Below are positions 47,017-55,966 of a DNA stretch of 64,000 nucleotides, piece by piece (within the stretch, counting starts at the first letter, position 1; every line of letters begins with the position of its first letter). The notes under the pieces are model-generated. The model worked only from the letters and a program-made list of their open reading frames with translations, had not been told where the DNA came from and made no database searches. The translations under genes were made by a program, and so were the position numbers. The DNA is from Tepidicella xavieri (GTDB lineage: Bacteria; Pseudomonadota; Gammaproteobacteria; Burkholderiales; Burkholderiaceae_C): the NCBI RefSeq assembly GCF_004363315.1, contig NZ_SNYL01000004.1:62001-126000 (forward strand), in the 5' to 3' direction.

Positions 47017-47966
47017 AAGGCCTGGATCCGCGCGCGCAGCACGCGTTCAAAATGGGTGGGGTCGTGGGGCTTGAGCATCGAGGCTTCGCGCGGCAAGTAC
47101 CAGTCCCACAGGCGCGAGATCCAGAAGCGCAGCGCTGCGGCCCGTTTCATGGCGGGCAGCAGCTGCCGCTCGGCGGCCGTCAGCGGGCGCACGCCTTCGT
47201 AAGTGTTGAGCAGGGCCTGTTCGCGCTGGGCGTCGGCGCAGCCGCTGGCCCAGTCGATGCACCAGTCGTTCAGGCAGACGGCGATGTCGAACAGGAACGT
47301 GTCGCAGCCGGCGAAGTAGAAATCGAAAAAGCCGCTGAGCTGCCCGCCATCGAACATCACGTTGTCGCGGAACAGGTCGGCGTGAATGGGGCCGCGTGGC
47401 AGCGCTTCGTAAGCAGGCGTCTGGGCCAGGTGGTTCTGATAGGCCAACTCGCTGCGCAGCAGGTTGGCCTGCTCCGCGCTCACGTGGGGCAGCACCACGG
47501 GCACCGTTTCGTTCCACCAGGCCAGCCCGCGCAGGTTGGGCTGAACGCGTTCGTAGTCCTGCCCGGCCAGGTGCATGCGCGCCAGCATGGCGCCCACTTG
47601 GGCGCAGTGGGAGGCATCGGGCGCCAGTTCGCTGTGGCCACGCAGCCGGTCCACCACGGCAGCCGGCTTGCCTTGCACGCGGTGCAGAATCTCACCCCGA
47701 TCGTCTGCCGCGGGCGCGGGCACCGGTATGCCCTTGGCGGCCAGATGCTTCATCAGGTACAGGTAGAACGGCAGCTGCTCGAAAGACAGGCGTTCGAACA
47801 GCGTCAGCACATAGTCGTGGCGCTGGCCATCGCGCTCGGTGCTGACGAAGTAATTGGTGTTTTCGATGCCCCCGGTGATGCCCGCCATGTCGGTGAGCGT
47901 CCCCAGGCCCAGTCGGCGCAGTAGGGCCGTGGCCTCATCGCGTGAGACTTCGGTGAAGACGGCCAT
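47013..47966 (-). CDS. thrB: homoserine kinase, ThrB2 (phosphotransferase fold)
   Basis: Phosphorylates homoserine in threonine biosynthesis. It is 317 aa. It belongs to the aminoglycoside-phosphotransferase-like ThrB2 group, not the GHMP ThrB of E. coli. The active-site block is GPIHADLFRDNVMFDGGQLSG (H-x-D-x-x-x-x-N) followed by FFDFYFAGCDTFLFDIAV, the metal-binding Asp. The N-terminus FTEVSRDEATALL and GGIENTNYFV match TIGR00938. It lies two bases after the DUF2782 gene and overlaps the BPSS1780 gene by 4 bases. Confidence 0.94.
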   Translation of the reverse strand: MAVFTEVSRDEATALLRRLGLGTLTDMAGITGGIENTNYFVSTERDGQRHDYVLTLFERLSFEQLPFYLYLMKHLAAKGIPVPAPAADDRGEILHRVQGKPAAVVDRLRGHSELAPDASHCAQVGAMLARMHLAGQDYERVQPNLRGLAWWNETVPVVLPHVSAEQANLLRSELAYQNHLAQTPAYEALPRGPIHADLFRDNVMFDGGQLSGFFDFYFAGCDTFLFDIAVCLNDWCIDWASGCADAQREQALLNTYEGVRPLTAAERQLLPAMKRAAALRFWISRLWDWYLPREASMLKPHDPTHFERVLRARIQAL

Positions 47967-47968
47967 GG

Positions 47969-48322
47969 TCAGAACTGGAGCACGCGCCAGCTGCTTTTGC
48001 CAGAGGAGCCGCGATCATCCTGCGAACGGGCCGGGTCGATGGGTTGTACCTGATAGCCGGGCACGCGGCTGTTGGTCTGCACCTCGATGCTGCGGGTCTG
48101 GCCGCCGATGCGCAGTTCCTCGATGCGGCTGCCGGCGTCCTGATGCACGATGCGCTCGGTTTTTTGCTCCAGGGTGCGTACGGGCTCACGCTCCAGGGGG
48201 GCGGTGCCAGCGGGCTGGGCCATGGCCGTCACACTCAGCCCCGCAAGGCCCAGCAGACACAGGGCAAGCAGGGGCGCAGCGCGCAGCGGTCGCAAGGAAG
48301 GGCGTAGGGCGAAAAAGTCCAT
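47969..48322 (-). CDS. DUF2782 family periplasmic protein
   Basis: Function unknown. It is 117 aa with a signal peptide of about 36 residues (APLLALCLLGLAGLSVTAMA). The mature part has the DUF2782 core VRTLEQKTERIVHQDAGSRI and EELRIGGQTRSIEVQTN, then GYQVQPIDPARSQDDRGS and WRVLQF. The start ATG at 48322 is supported by MDFFALRPS and the signal peptide; a longer reading with 17 more residues runs into the polA start. It is divergent from polA with 49 bases between. Burkholderiales often place this gene between polA and thrB. Confidence 0.82.
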   Translation of the reverse strand: MDFFALRPSLRPLRAAPLLALCLLGLAGLSVTAMAQPAGTAPLEREPVRTLEQKTERIVHQDAGSRIEELRIGGQTRSIEVQTNSRVPGYQVQPIDPARSQDDRGSSGKSSWRVLQF

Positions 48323-48371
48323 CCCTCCATTGTAGGCAATGCCCCTGCTGGTTTGCCGGCACAATCTGGCC

Positions 48372-51146
48372 ATGAGTCAAGCCAATTCCACCCTGGTGCT
48401 GGTCGATGGGTCCAGCTATCTGTACCGCGCTTACCATGCCATGCCAGACTTGCGAGCCGTGCCCGGCGACCCCAGCAGCCCGGCCACTGGCGCCATCCGC
48501 GGCATGATCAACATGCTGCAGGCGCTGCAAAAGGAGCATCCGGCCGAGTATGTGGCCTGTGTGTTCGACGCCTCCGGCCCCACCTTCCGCGACGCGCTTT
48601 ATCCCGAGTACAAGGCCCATCGCAGCCCCATGCCCGAGGATTTGCGGGCCCAGATCGCCCCCATCCACGAAGTGGTCCGTCTGATGGGCTGGACCGTGTT
48701 GGATGTGCCGGGCGTGGAGGCCGATGACGTGATCGGCACGCTGGCCACCGTGGCGGCCGCCCAGGGCGTACGGGTCATCATTTCCAGTGGCGACAAGGAC
48801 TTGAGCCAACTCGTCGATGAGCGCATCACCATCATGGACACCATGAGCGGCAAGGTGCGAGATGTTCAGGGGGTGATGGCCGAGTTTGGCGTGCCGCCAT
48901 GCCTGATGGTCGATTACCAGACCTTGGTGGGCGATGCGGTGGACAACGTTCCGGGGGTGGACAAAGTGGGCCCCAAGACGGCGGCCAAGTGGCTCAATGA
49001 GTACGGTTCGCTTGACGCCCTGCTGGCCCATGCCGACGCCATCAAAGGGGTGGCGGGTGAAAACCTGCGCAAAGCCCGAGACTGGCTGCCGCTGGGGCGG
49101 CAGTTGGTGACCATACGCACCGACTGCGATTTGCATGAGCACGTTCCGGGCCTGCCCGCGCTGGATGCGCTGGCGCGTCGCATGCCGCAGCCCGAAGCGC
49201 TGCGGGCCTTTTATGAGCGCTATGGCTTCAAAACCCTGGCGCGGGCGCTGGCTGAGCAGATGGGGGCCGATGCCGTCGCCCCGGATGCGGCGCCGCCTGC
49301 ACAGGCCGGCGCCGCCGATCGACAGCCGCCCGCGCCCGAGGTGACGCGCCGCTACGAGACGGTGTGTGATTGGCCCACCTTCGACGCCTGGCTCCAACGG
49401 TTGCAGGCAGCACCTTGCGTGGCGCTGGATACCGAGACCACCTCCATCGACGAGATGCAGGCCGAGATCGTGGGCATTTCATGGGCGGTTGAGCCTGGGG
49501 TGGCGGCCTATGTGCCGCTGGCGCATGACTATCCGGGGGCTCTGGCGCAGTTGCCACGCGATGAGGTGTTGGCGCGCTTGCGCCCTTGGCTGGAGGACGC
49601 GAGCCGCCCCAAGCTGGGGCAACACATCAAATACGACCGCCACGTGTTTGCCAACCATGGCATCGAGGTGCGCGGTTATGCGCACGACACGATGCTGCAA
49701 AGCTATGTGCTCGAAGTCCACAAGCCGCACAGCCTCGACAGCCTGGCCCAGCGGCATTTGGGGCGGCAGGGCATCAGCTACGAAGACCTGTGTGGCAAAG
49801 GGGCGCATCAGATCCCGTTTGCCCAGGTGGCCATCGACAAGGCGGCCGAATACGCCTGTGAGGACAGCGACCTGACCCTGGCCGTGCACCAGGTATTGTG
49901 GCCGCGCTTGCAGGCCGACGACCGCTTGCGACGTATCTACGAACTGGAGGTGGCATGCAGCGAAGTGCTCTATCGCATCGAGCGGCACGGGGTGCTGATA
50001 GACGCCGATGTCCTGTCCCGCCAAAGCCACGAACTGGGTCAGCGCATCCTCCAACTGGAGCAGGAAGCCTATGCCATCGCCGGGCAGCCCTTTAACCTCA
50101 ACAGCCCCAAGCAACTGGGCGAGATTTTTTTCGACAAGCTGGGTTTGCCCGTGGTCAAGAAGACCGCCACCGGCGCGCGCAGCACCGATGAGGAGGTGCT
50201 GGAAAAACTGGCCGAAGACTACCCCTTGCCGGCCAAGATTCTGGAGCACCGTTCGCTGACCAAGCTCAAGGGGACCTACACCGACAAGCTGGCGGCCATG
50301 GCGCATCCGCGCACCGGGCGCGTGCATACCCACTATGCCCAGGCGGTGGCGGTCACGGGGCGGCTGTCGAGCAACGACCCCAACCTGCAAAACATCCCGA
50401 TCCGCACGCCCGAGGGCCGGCGCATCCGCGAGGCCTTCATCGCCGCGCCCGGGCACGTGCTGGCCAGCGCCGACTATTCCCAAATCGAACTGCGCATCAT
50501 GGCCCACTTGAGCGAGGACGAAGCTCTGCTGCGCGCCTTTGCCGAGGGCTTGGACGTGCACCGCGCCACGGCGGCCGAGGTGTTTGGGCTGGCGCCGGAG
50601 CAGGTCAGCAGCGAACAGCGTCGCTACGCCAAGGTCATCAATTTCGGGCTCATCTACGGCATGAGCAGTTATGGCCTGGCCAAAGCGCTGGGCATCGACA
50701 ACACCGCCGCGAAAAACTACATCGAGCGCTACTTCCAGCGTTTTGCCGGGGTACGCCGCTACATGGACGACACCAAGGCCCAGGCCAAGGCCCGCGGTTA
50801 TGTAGAGACGGTTTTTGGCCGACGGCTATACCTGCCCGAGATCAACAGCCCCAACGGCCCGCGCCGCGCCGCAGCCGAGCGCGCCGCCATCAACGCGCCC
50901 ATGCAGGGCACGGCGGCCGACCTCATCAAAATGAGCATGGTGGCGGTGCAGCAGGCGCTGGACGCGCAAGGCAAAGGCACGAAGATGATCATGCAAGTGC
51001 ATGACGAACTGGTGTTCGAGGTGCCCGAAGCCGAAGTGGATTGGGTGCGCACGGAAGTGCCTAAATTGATGGCAGAAGTGGCTAAATTGAAAGTTTCTCT
51101 GCTGGCGGAGGTCGGCGTGGGGGAAAACTGGGAGCGTGCGCATTGA
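48372..51146 (+). CDS. polA: DNA polymerase I
   Basis: Repair and Okazaki-fragment polymerase with 5'-nuclease, 3'-5' exonuclease and polymerase domains. It is 924 aa, full-length. The 5' nuclease has LVDGSSYLYRAYHAMPDL and the YKAHRSPMPEDLRAQ region. The 3' exonuclease has ALDTETTSIDEM, GQHIKYDRHVFANHGI and YACEDSDLTLA, so proofreading residues look intact. The polymerase has motif A (SADYSQIELRIMAHLSEDEA), the O helix RRYAKVINFGLIYGMSSYGL and motif C (MQVHDELVFEVPEAE). ATG at 48372 was chosen over an upstream start with no ribosome-binding site. Confidence 0.98.
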   Translation: MSQANSTLVLVDGSSYLYRAYHAMPDLRAVPGDPSSPATGAIRGMINMLQALQKEHPAEYVACVFDASGPTFRDALYPEYKAHRSPMPEDLRAQIAPIHEVVRLMGWTVLDVPGVEADDVIGTLATVAAAQGVRVIISSGDKDLSQLVDERITIMDTMSGKVRDVQGVMAEFGVPPCLMVDYQTLVGDAVDNVPGVDKVGPKTAAKWLNEYGSLDALLAHADAIKGVAGENLRKARDWLPLGRQLVTIRTDCDLHEHVPGLPALDALARRMPQPEALRAFYERYGFKTLARALAEQMGADAVAPDAAPPAQAGAADRQPPAPEVTRRYETVCDWPTFDAWLQRLQAAPCVALDTETTSIDEMQAEIVGISWAVEPGVAAYVPLAHDYPGALAQLPRDEVLARLRPWLEDASRPKLGQHIKYDRHVFANHGIEVRGYAHDTMLQSYVLEVHKPHSLDSLAQRHLGRQGISYEDLCGKGAHQIPFAQVAIDKAAEYACEDSDLTLAVHQVLWPRLQADDRLRRIYELEVACSEVLYRIERHGVLIDADVLSRQSHELGQRILQLEQEAYAIAGQPFNLNSPKQLGEIFFDKLGLPVVKKTATGARSTDEEVLEKLAEDYPLPAKILEHRSLTKLKGTYTDKLAAMAHPRTGRVHTHYAQAVAVTGRLSSNDPNLQNIPIRTPEGRRIREAFIAAPGHVLASADYSQIELRIMAHLSEDEALLRAFAEGLDVHRATAAEVFGLAPEQVSSEQRRYAKVINFGLIYGMSSYGLAKALGIDNTAAKNYIERYFQRFAGVRRYMDDTKAQAKARGYVETVFGRRLYLPEINSPNGPRRAAAERAAINAPMQGTAADLIKMSMVAVQQALDAQGKGTKMIMQVHDELVFEVPEAEVDWVRTEVPKLMAEVAKLKVSLLAEVGVGENWERAH

Positions 51147-51224
51147 ATAAAAGGCGTAATGCACCATTTTTCTCAATGTTTACCCTATATATGTGCTGAA
51201 AGTTGGCTGCCATAATCATCGGCC

Positions 51225-52181
51225 ATGTTCGTCGCAGCCCCCCTGCCGTCCAACTCGTCTGGTCAAGTCGAGACCGTGGCTTTGGCGTGGGTGTCTCGGC
51301 TGACCAGCGCCCGTGACCGACGCGAACTCGCTCAACTGCTGCTGCAAGGCGTGCGCTCTTGGCCGGGAGTGGAGCGCGCCGAGCTGGACGAACAGGTGGA
51401 GGTGGCGGCCGACGCGGTGTTGCCGGATCCCGAAGGCTGCCAGTGTTGGGAGATGCGGTCCGAGTATGGTGAACAGTCGCTGCTGCGGGTGTGGGCGGCC
51501 GCCGATGTGCCCGACACCATGGACTTCATTGGCCATCTGGTGCGGGCCTACCAGCATGTGCTGCGCCTGATCGACGGCGCCGAGCGCGACCCGATGACCG
51601 GATTGTTCAACCGCAAGTCTTTCGACGAAACCTTCTGGCGCTTGAGCACCCATTGCCTGCAAACCACCAGACCGATTGTGCTGGATGGTCAAGCGGTGGC
51701 TCAGCCGGAGCGCCGCCACGAGGTGCCGCCCTCGGGTTACTGGCTCGGGGTGCTGGATGTGGATCATTTCAAGCGTGTCAACGATGAGCACGGGCACCTC
51801 ATTGGGGATGAGGTGCTGATCCTGTTGGCCCGACTGATGCGGCAGGTGTTTCGCCGGCAGGACCGCTTCTACCGTTTTGGCGGCGAGGAGTTCGTGGTAC
51901 TCCTGCCATCGACCGATGCCACCGTCGCCGAATCCCTGTTTCAGCGCTTGCGCCAGGCGGTCGAGGGGCACGTGTTTCCCCAGGTCGGACGGATCACCGT
52001 CAGCCTGGGCTACACCCAGATTCGCCCCAACGATACCCCATCGGCCGCGTTCGACCGCGCCGATCGGGCCGTTTACCTGGCCAAAAAGAGCGGGCGTAAC
52101 CGGGTGGTCTGCCACGACACGGAGCCCTCTCTCTCTGCGGCATCAGTCCTGCATCAAAGCGGCGGCGTGGAATTGTTTTGA
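51225..52181 (+). CDS. diguanylate cyclase (GGEEF), cytoplasmic
   Basis: Makes c-di-GMP from two GTP. It is 318 aa with no membrane segment. The first 115 residues are an uncharacterised alpha-rich sensor (SARDRRELAQLLLQGVRSWP). The GGDEF domain starts at about residue 118 with DPMTGLFNRKSFDE. It keeps LDVDHFKRVNDEHGHLIGDE and RFGGEEF (219-223). The inhibitory RxxD site is present (R210 to D213). Unusual: about 30 residues (141-171, including VLDGQAVAQPERRHEV) are inserted between the first helix and the substrate strand. The promoter region is the AT-rich stretch 51147-51224. Confidence 0.92.
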   Translation: MFVAAPLPSNSSGQVETVALAWVSRLTSARDRRELAQLLLQGVRSWPGVERAELDEQVEVAADAVLPDPEGCQCWEMRSEYGEQSLLRVWAAADVPDTMDFIGHLVRAYQHVLRLIDGAERDPMTGLFNRKSFDETFWRLSTHCLQTTRPIVLDGQAVAQPERRHEVPPSGYWLGVLDVDHFKRVNDEHGHLIGDEVLILLARLMRQVFRRQDRFYRFGGEEFVVLLPSTDATVAESLFQRLRQAVEGHVFPQVGRITVSLGYTQIRPNDTPSAAFDRADRAVYLAKKSGRNRVVCHDTEPSLSAASVLHQSGGVELF

Positions 52182-52202
52182 GCCGCCCCGGGCGGGGGCG
52201 GC
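52182..52202. other. GC-rich hairpin between convergent genes
   Basis: GCCGCCCC (52182-52189) pairs perfectly with GGGGCGGC (52195-52202) around a 5-nt loop. It starts at the stop of the diguanylate cyclase and faces the convergent lipoprotein gene. Neither side has a T tract, so intrinsic termination is doubtful. Confidence 0.4.
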
Positions 52203-52216
52203 CGGTTCCGCGGCGT

Positions 52217-52909
52217 TCAGCGCAGGGCGGTGGCCAATCCCATCGAGAGCGCCTGCTGCGGCCCGTACATTTCGGTTTCCCGGCAGGTGGCCGCTTCCAG
52301 CTTTTGATAGACGGCAGTGGCTGTGGGAGAGGGCAGCATGGCACGCAGATAACGGGCCAATGTCAGTTGTTGCCCCCGGCTCCATTGCGTTTCGCAAACC
52401 TGGCGGCCGAAATCCGCATCAGGGGGAATTTGAGAGAATGCGATGCGTGCCGGCTGAGGCGCAACAGGCATCCAACGCTCTACGCCCGCAGCGAACACCA
52501 TCAGGCAAGGTGTGTCGCAGACTGTTCCAGCGGCCACTTGGGTGGCATAGCCCCGGTTGCGGAGCATGGCGCCTGCCGTGATGGCGTCACCCAGCACCCC
52601 GCGGCTGGCGTGGAGCACCAAGGTTTTTCGGCCACAGCCAGACAGGTCCACGGCCTGCAGGGCTTGGTGCATTTGCCGCAGGGCGGCGGCCTGTATCTCG
52701 CCGCGCAGTTCCAGCACACATTCACCGCTTTGAGTGCGCAGCCTCAATTCGCCGCCGGTGTACGGGAATGCCTGCACAGGAGGGGTGGTCGGCACGGGAG
52801 CCGCCGGAGGTGGCGCGGTGGTGCATCCTGCGAGCCAGGCAGCCAGAGCCAACACCGGTATAGCGGTGGCCGTGCGCAGGCGGAAAGACGACAAAGTGAG
52901 TGATCGCAT
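52217..52909 (-). CDS. COG3904-like periplasmic lipoprotein with a ClpP-like fold
   Basis: Function unknown. It is 230 aa. The lipobox LALAAWLAGCTTA puts the acylated cysteine at residue 29, followed by a Pro/Ala linker. The rest resembles the COG3904 predicted periplasmic ClpP/crotonase-like group: ELRGEIQAAALRQMHQAL, LHASRGVLGDAITAGAMLRN and AAGTVCDTPCLMVFAAGVER. In the family the last block usually reads C-S-x-C with a catalytic Ser and a downstream His; here the equivalents are Thr-Pro and Ser (IAFSQIPP), so proteolysis is doubtful. ATG 52909 was chosen; GTG 52912 is adjacent. Convergent with the diguanylate cyclase. Confidence 0.65.
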   Translation of the reverse strand: MRSLTLSSFRLRTATAIPVLALAAWLAGCTTAPPPAAPVPTTPPVQAFPYTGGELRLRTQSGECVLELRGEIQAAALRQMHQALQAVDLSGCGRKTLVLHASRGVLGDAITAGAMLRNRGYATQVAAGTVCDTPCLMVFAAGVERWMPVAPQPARIAFSQIPPDADFGRQVCETQWSRGQQLTLARYLRAMLPSPTATAVYQKLEAATCRETEMYGPQQALSMGLATALR

Positions 52910-53022
52910 CACCGTATTGTGCGCGGTTCATGGGCGTTTCGGTGCCCGTCGCTGGCGTCAAGGTGTCGCGGTCTTCGGGTAAAGTGCGGCTCTAACGAAA
53001 CTTGAGTCCTTCGATCACACCA

Positions 53023-54126
53023 ATGGCCAAAGGCATGATTCTGGCAGCGGGGCAGGGCACCCGCGTGCGTCCGCTGACCAAAGACCTTCCCAAACCCATG
53101 GTGCCCATCCTGGGCAAGCCGGTCATGGAGTACCTGATCGAGCATCTGGCTCGGCATGGCGTGACCCAGATCATGGTCAACGTCGCCTACAACCATCGCA
53201 AGATCGAAGAATATTTTCGCGATGGCCACCGTTGGGGCGTGGAGTTGGGGTATTCCTACGAAGGGGTGTATGACCATGGCGACATCCTCCCGCGCCCGCT
53301 CGGCTCGGCGGGGGGGATGCGCCGGATTCAGGACAACAGCGGTTTTTTCGATGAAACCACGATCGTCCTGTGTGGCGATGCCTTGATCGATCTGGACATC
53401 GGCGCGGCGCTCCAGGAGCACCGCGCTCAAGGGGCCATGGCCAGCGTGGTGACGCTGGATGTGCCGCGCGAGCAGGTGAGCAACTATGGCATCGTGGTGG
53501 CGGACGAGCACGGCAAGGTGCGTTCGTTCCAGGAAAAGCCCCGCCCGCAGGAAGCCCGGTCCACCTTGGCCAGCACGGGCATTTATATTTTCGAGCCGTC
53601 GGTGTTGGACCTGATTCCCCGCGGCGAGGTGTTCGACATCGGCAGCCAACTCTTTCCCTTGCTGGTGAAGCGGGACATGCCTTTCTACGCCCAGAACCGC
53701 TCGTTCAACTGGATCGATATCGGTCGGGTGAGTGATTACTGGTCGGTGTTGCAGCAGGTGCTCAAAGGGGAAATCGATCAGATGCGCATGCCGGGTACCC
53801 AGGTGCGGCCTGGCGTGTGGGTGGGTCTGAACACCCGGGTGGACTGGGAGACCGTGCATGTGCAGGGGCCGGTGTACCTGGGTTCCAGCGTGAGACTGGA
53901 GCCGGGATGCACGATCATCGGGCCGGCGTGGATCGGGCATGGCAGCCACGTGCGCGCAGGCGCTCGGGTCGAGCGCAGCATCCTGTTCGAGTACACCCGC
54001 ATCGGCGCAGGCATGCTGTTTCAGGACATGATCGTCTCGCCCAGCTATTGCGTGGACCGCCTGGGCAACGCCACCTACGTGGGGGACGATCGCTTCCCGT
54101 TGCGCTGGGGCGATGCCCGGGCCTGA
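53023..54126 (+). CDS. nucleotide-sugar pyrophosphorylase (mannose-1-phosphate guanylyltransferase-like)
   Basis: Probably activates a sugar-1-phosphate with an NTP for envelope polysaccharide synthesis. It is 367 aa. The N-terminal nucleotidyltransferase domain has KGMILAAGQGTRVRPLTKDL, KPMVPILGKPVMEYLIEHL and the metal/sugar sites VLCGDALIDLDIG and NWIDIGRVSDY. The last about 100 residues show hexapeptide-like left-handed beta-helix turns (VYLGSSVRLEPGCTIIGPAW). The branch is GMPP/RfbA-like; base and sugar specificity cannot be told. Start ATG 53023 lacks a clear ribosome-binding site; TTG 53002 or ATG 53035 are alternatives. Confidence 0.8.
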   Translation: MAKGMILAAGQGTRVRPLTKDLPKPMVPILGKPVMEYLIEHLARHGVTQIMVNVAYNHRKIEEYFRDGHRWGVELGYSYEGVYDHGDILPRPLGSAGGMRRIQDNSGFFDETTIVLCGDALIDLDIGAALQEHRAQGAMASVVTLDVPREQVSNYGIVVADEHGKVRSFQEKPRPQEARSTLASTGIYIFEPSVLDLIPRGEVFDIGSQLFPLLVKRDMPFYAQNRSFNWIDIGRVSDYWSVLQQVLKGEIDQMRMPGTQVRPGVWVGLNTRVDWETVHVQGPVYLGSSVRLEPGCTIIGPAWIGHGSHVRAGARVERSILFEYTRIGAGMLFQDMIVSPSYCVDRLGNATYVGDDRFPLRWGDARA

Positions 54127-54149
54127 CCCGGGACTGATCTGCGCGCCCT

Positions 54150-55727
54150 TCAGCGCAGCTTGAACCGGCTGACCAACTGGGCCAGTTCCTGGGCCTGATC
54201 CTTCAACGAAGCGGCCGCGGCCGAGGCTTCTTCCACCAGCGCGGCGTTTTGTTGCGTGACGCCGTCCATGAGGGCCACGGCGCTGTTGATCTGCGTCAGC
54301 CCTTCGGCCTGCTCGCTGCTGGAGGTGGAAATTTCACGCATGAGCTGGGTCACCCGCTCGATGCTTTCGACGATCTCTTTCATCGTGGCGCCGGCCTGAG
54401 CCACCTGCTCGGTGCCGTCGGCGACCTTGGAGACGGAGTCATCGATCAGGCCCTTGATTTCCCGCGCGGCTTGCGAGCTGCGCTGCGCCAGGCTGCGCAC
54501 TTCGGCGGCCACCACGGCAAACCCCCGGCCTTGCTCGCCGGCGCGCGCGGCCTCCACCGCCGCGTTGAGCGCGAGGATGTTGGTCTGGAAGGCGATGCCG
54601 TCGATCACGCCGATGATGTCCACGATCTTGCGCGATGAGGTGTTGATGTTGTCCATCGTGTGGACGACCTGCGAGACGACCTCCCCGCCGCGGGCGGCCA
54701 CGCTGGAGGCGGTCTCGGCCATGTCATTGGCCAGCCGGGCGTTGTCGGCGTTTTGCCGGACGGTGCTGTTGAGTTCTTCCGTGGCCGAAGCGGTCTGCTC
54801 CAGCGAACTGGCCTGCTGCTCGGTGCGCTGCGAGAGGTCCAGCGTGCCGCTGGCCACCTGGGCTGCCGCGCTGGCGATGGCGTCCGCCCCCTGGCTGACC
54901 TGGGTGATCACATTGCGCAGGTGGCCCTGCATCTGGCGCATCTGACGCAGCAGATGGGCGATTTCGTCTTGCCCGCCGTGGGCCGTGATTTCTTCCGTCA
55001 AGTCGCCGTTGGCGATGGCCGTGGCGGTGCGGTCGGCCTGCTCGAAGCCGGTGGACAGGCGGCGCAGGGTCAGCAGCATCAGCACCGTCACCGGGATGGC
55101 GCCGAGTATCACGATGGCGGCAAACAAAATCTGGCTGGCCTGGTAGCGTTGGTCTGCCAGACGGGTTTCTCGGTCTGCCATTTCGGCCTGGTAATTGCGC
55201 AAGGCCGAAATCGACTTCTCGAACGCGTCACCTTCCATGCGGCCGGCCACGAGGAAGAAATTCATGGTGGCAGGAGAAAAATCCCCGGCGCGCAGGGCGT
55301 CCAGCGCCTGATTGCGCTTGGCCTGCCAAGCCCGGCGCTTGGCCTGCATGTCATCCACCAAGGCCTGTTCCTCGGCCGACATCGGGCGGTTCAGCACGAT
55401 CTGGAAGGCCTCATCGTTGGCCGCGACGGTGGCTTGCAGCGCGTTGAAATGCAGGTCGATGCTGTGGTCGTGAATCTGATACAGCGGCCCGTCCGGGTCG
55501 TGCTGGAAAGCCAGCAGGATTTGCAGGCGGTTTTCGTAGAAGTTGCGGTTGATGACCGCCAGCGCTTCGACCACCTGCATGCGCTCGTTATGCACATGGT
55601 GCAGGGCATCGCGCGCCGTGCGCATGCCGAAAATGCCTGCGGCCATGGCCAGCAGAAACACCAGCCAGTAAACGACCACGACGGTCCAGACGCGATGGGT
55701 CAGGCGAAAGCGATCGAGCAGGCGCAT
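54150..55727 (-). CDS. methyl-accepting chemotaxis protein (4HB/TarH sensor)
   Basis: Inner-membrane chemoreceptor. It is 525 aa. Helix 1 at about residues 12-35, a four-helix-bundle periplasmic sensor of about 150 residues (ERMQVVEALAVINRNFYENR), helix 2 (about 196-217), HAMP (about 218-270) and the signalling domain with tip [20 protein letters not shown]. The C-terminal VSRFKLR has no CheR tether. A possible sigma-28 promoter lies at 55784-55810. The sensor is not distinctive enough to predict a ligand. It is convergent with the nucleotide-sugar gene. Confidence 0.93.
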   Translation of the reverse strand: MRLLDRFRLTHRVWTVVVVYWLVFLLAMAAGIFGMRTARDALHHVHNERMQVVEALAVINRNFYENRLQILLAFQHDPDGPLYQIHDHSIDLHFNALQATVAANDEAFQIVLNRPMSAEEQALVDDMQAKRRAWQAKRNQALDALRAGDFSPATMNFFLVAGRMEGDAFEKSISALRNYQAEMADRETRLADQRYQASQILFAAIVILGAIPVTVLMLLTLRRLSTGFEQADRTATAIANGDLTEEITAHGGQDEIAHLLRQMRQMQGHLRNVITQVSQGADAIASAAAQVASGTLDLSQRTEQQASSLEQTASATEELNSTVRQNADNARLANDMAETASSVAARGGEVVSQVVHTMDNINTSSRKIVDIIGVIDGIAFQTNILALNAAVEAARAGEQGRGFAVVAAEVRSLAQRSSQAAREIKGLIDDSVSKVADGTEQVAQAGATMKEIVESIERVTQLMREISTSSSEQAEGLTQINSAVALMDGVTQQNAALVEEASAAAASLKDQAQELAQLVSRFKLR

Positions 55728-55783
55728 GATGGAACTGCCTTAGAGGGTAGGGTGCATGGGCAAGAAAATGATAGTTACATTAT

Positions 55784-55810
55784 GTATCGGAAACGGTTTG
55801 TATTTTTTTG
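55784..55810 (-). promoter_or_regulatory. possible sigma-28 (FliA) promoter of the chemoreceptor gene
   Basis: On the minus strand CAAA (55810-55807), 15 bases, then TCCGATAC (55791-55784) match the flagellar consensus TAAA-N15-GCCGATAA at 3 of 4 and 6 of 8 positions with exact spacing. It lies 57 bases before the start codon of the chemoreceptor at 54150-55727, a typical class-3 motility gene. Confidence 0.5.
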
Positions 55811-55966
55811 GGGCTTTCCCGGCTTGCAAAATGAAAACCCTGAAAATGCAAGCCGTTTGACGCAGATCAAGCGTCGGATATGCCTTGGGGTGCCTGCATG
55901 TCTGGCACGGACGGCGTACAGTCAGTGGTTCTGTCGCCAGGCGACGCCATTGAAGGAGACATTCCC

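Noticed and set aside
52182-52202. Bidirectional intrinsic terminator
   Set aside because: The hairpin is strong, but neither strand has a T tract after it, so it is listed only as a hairpin.
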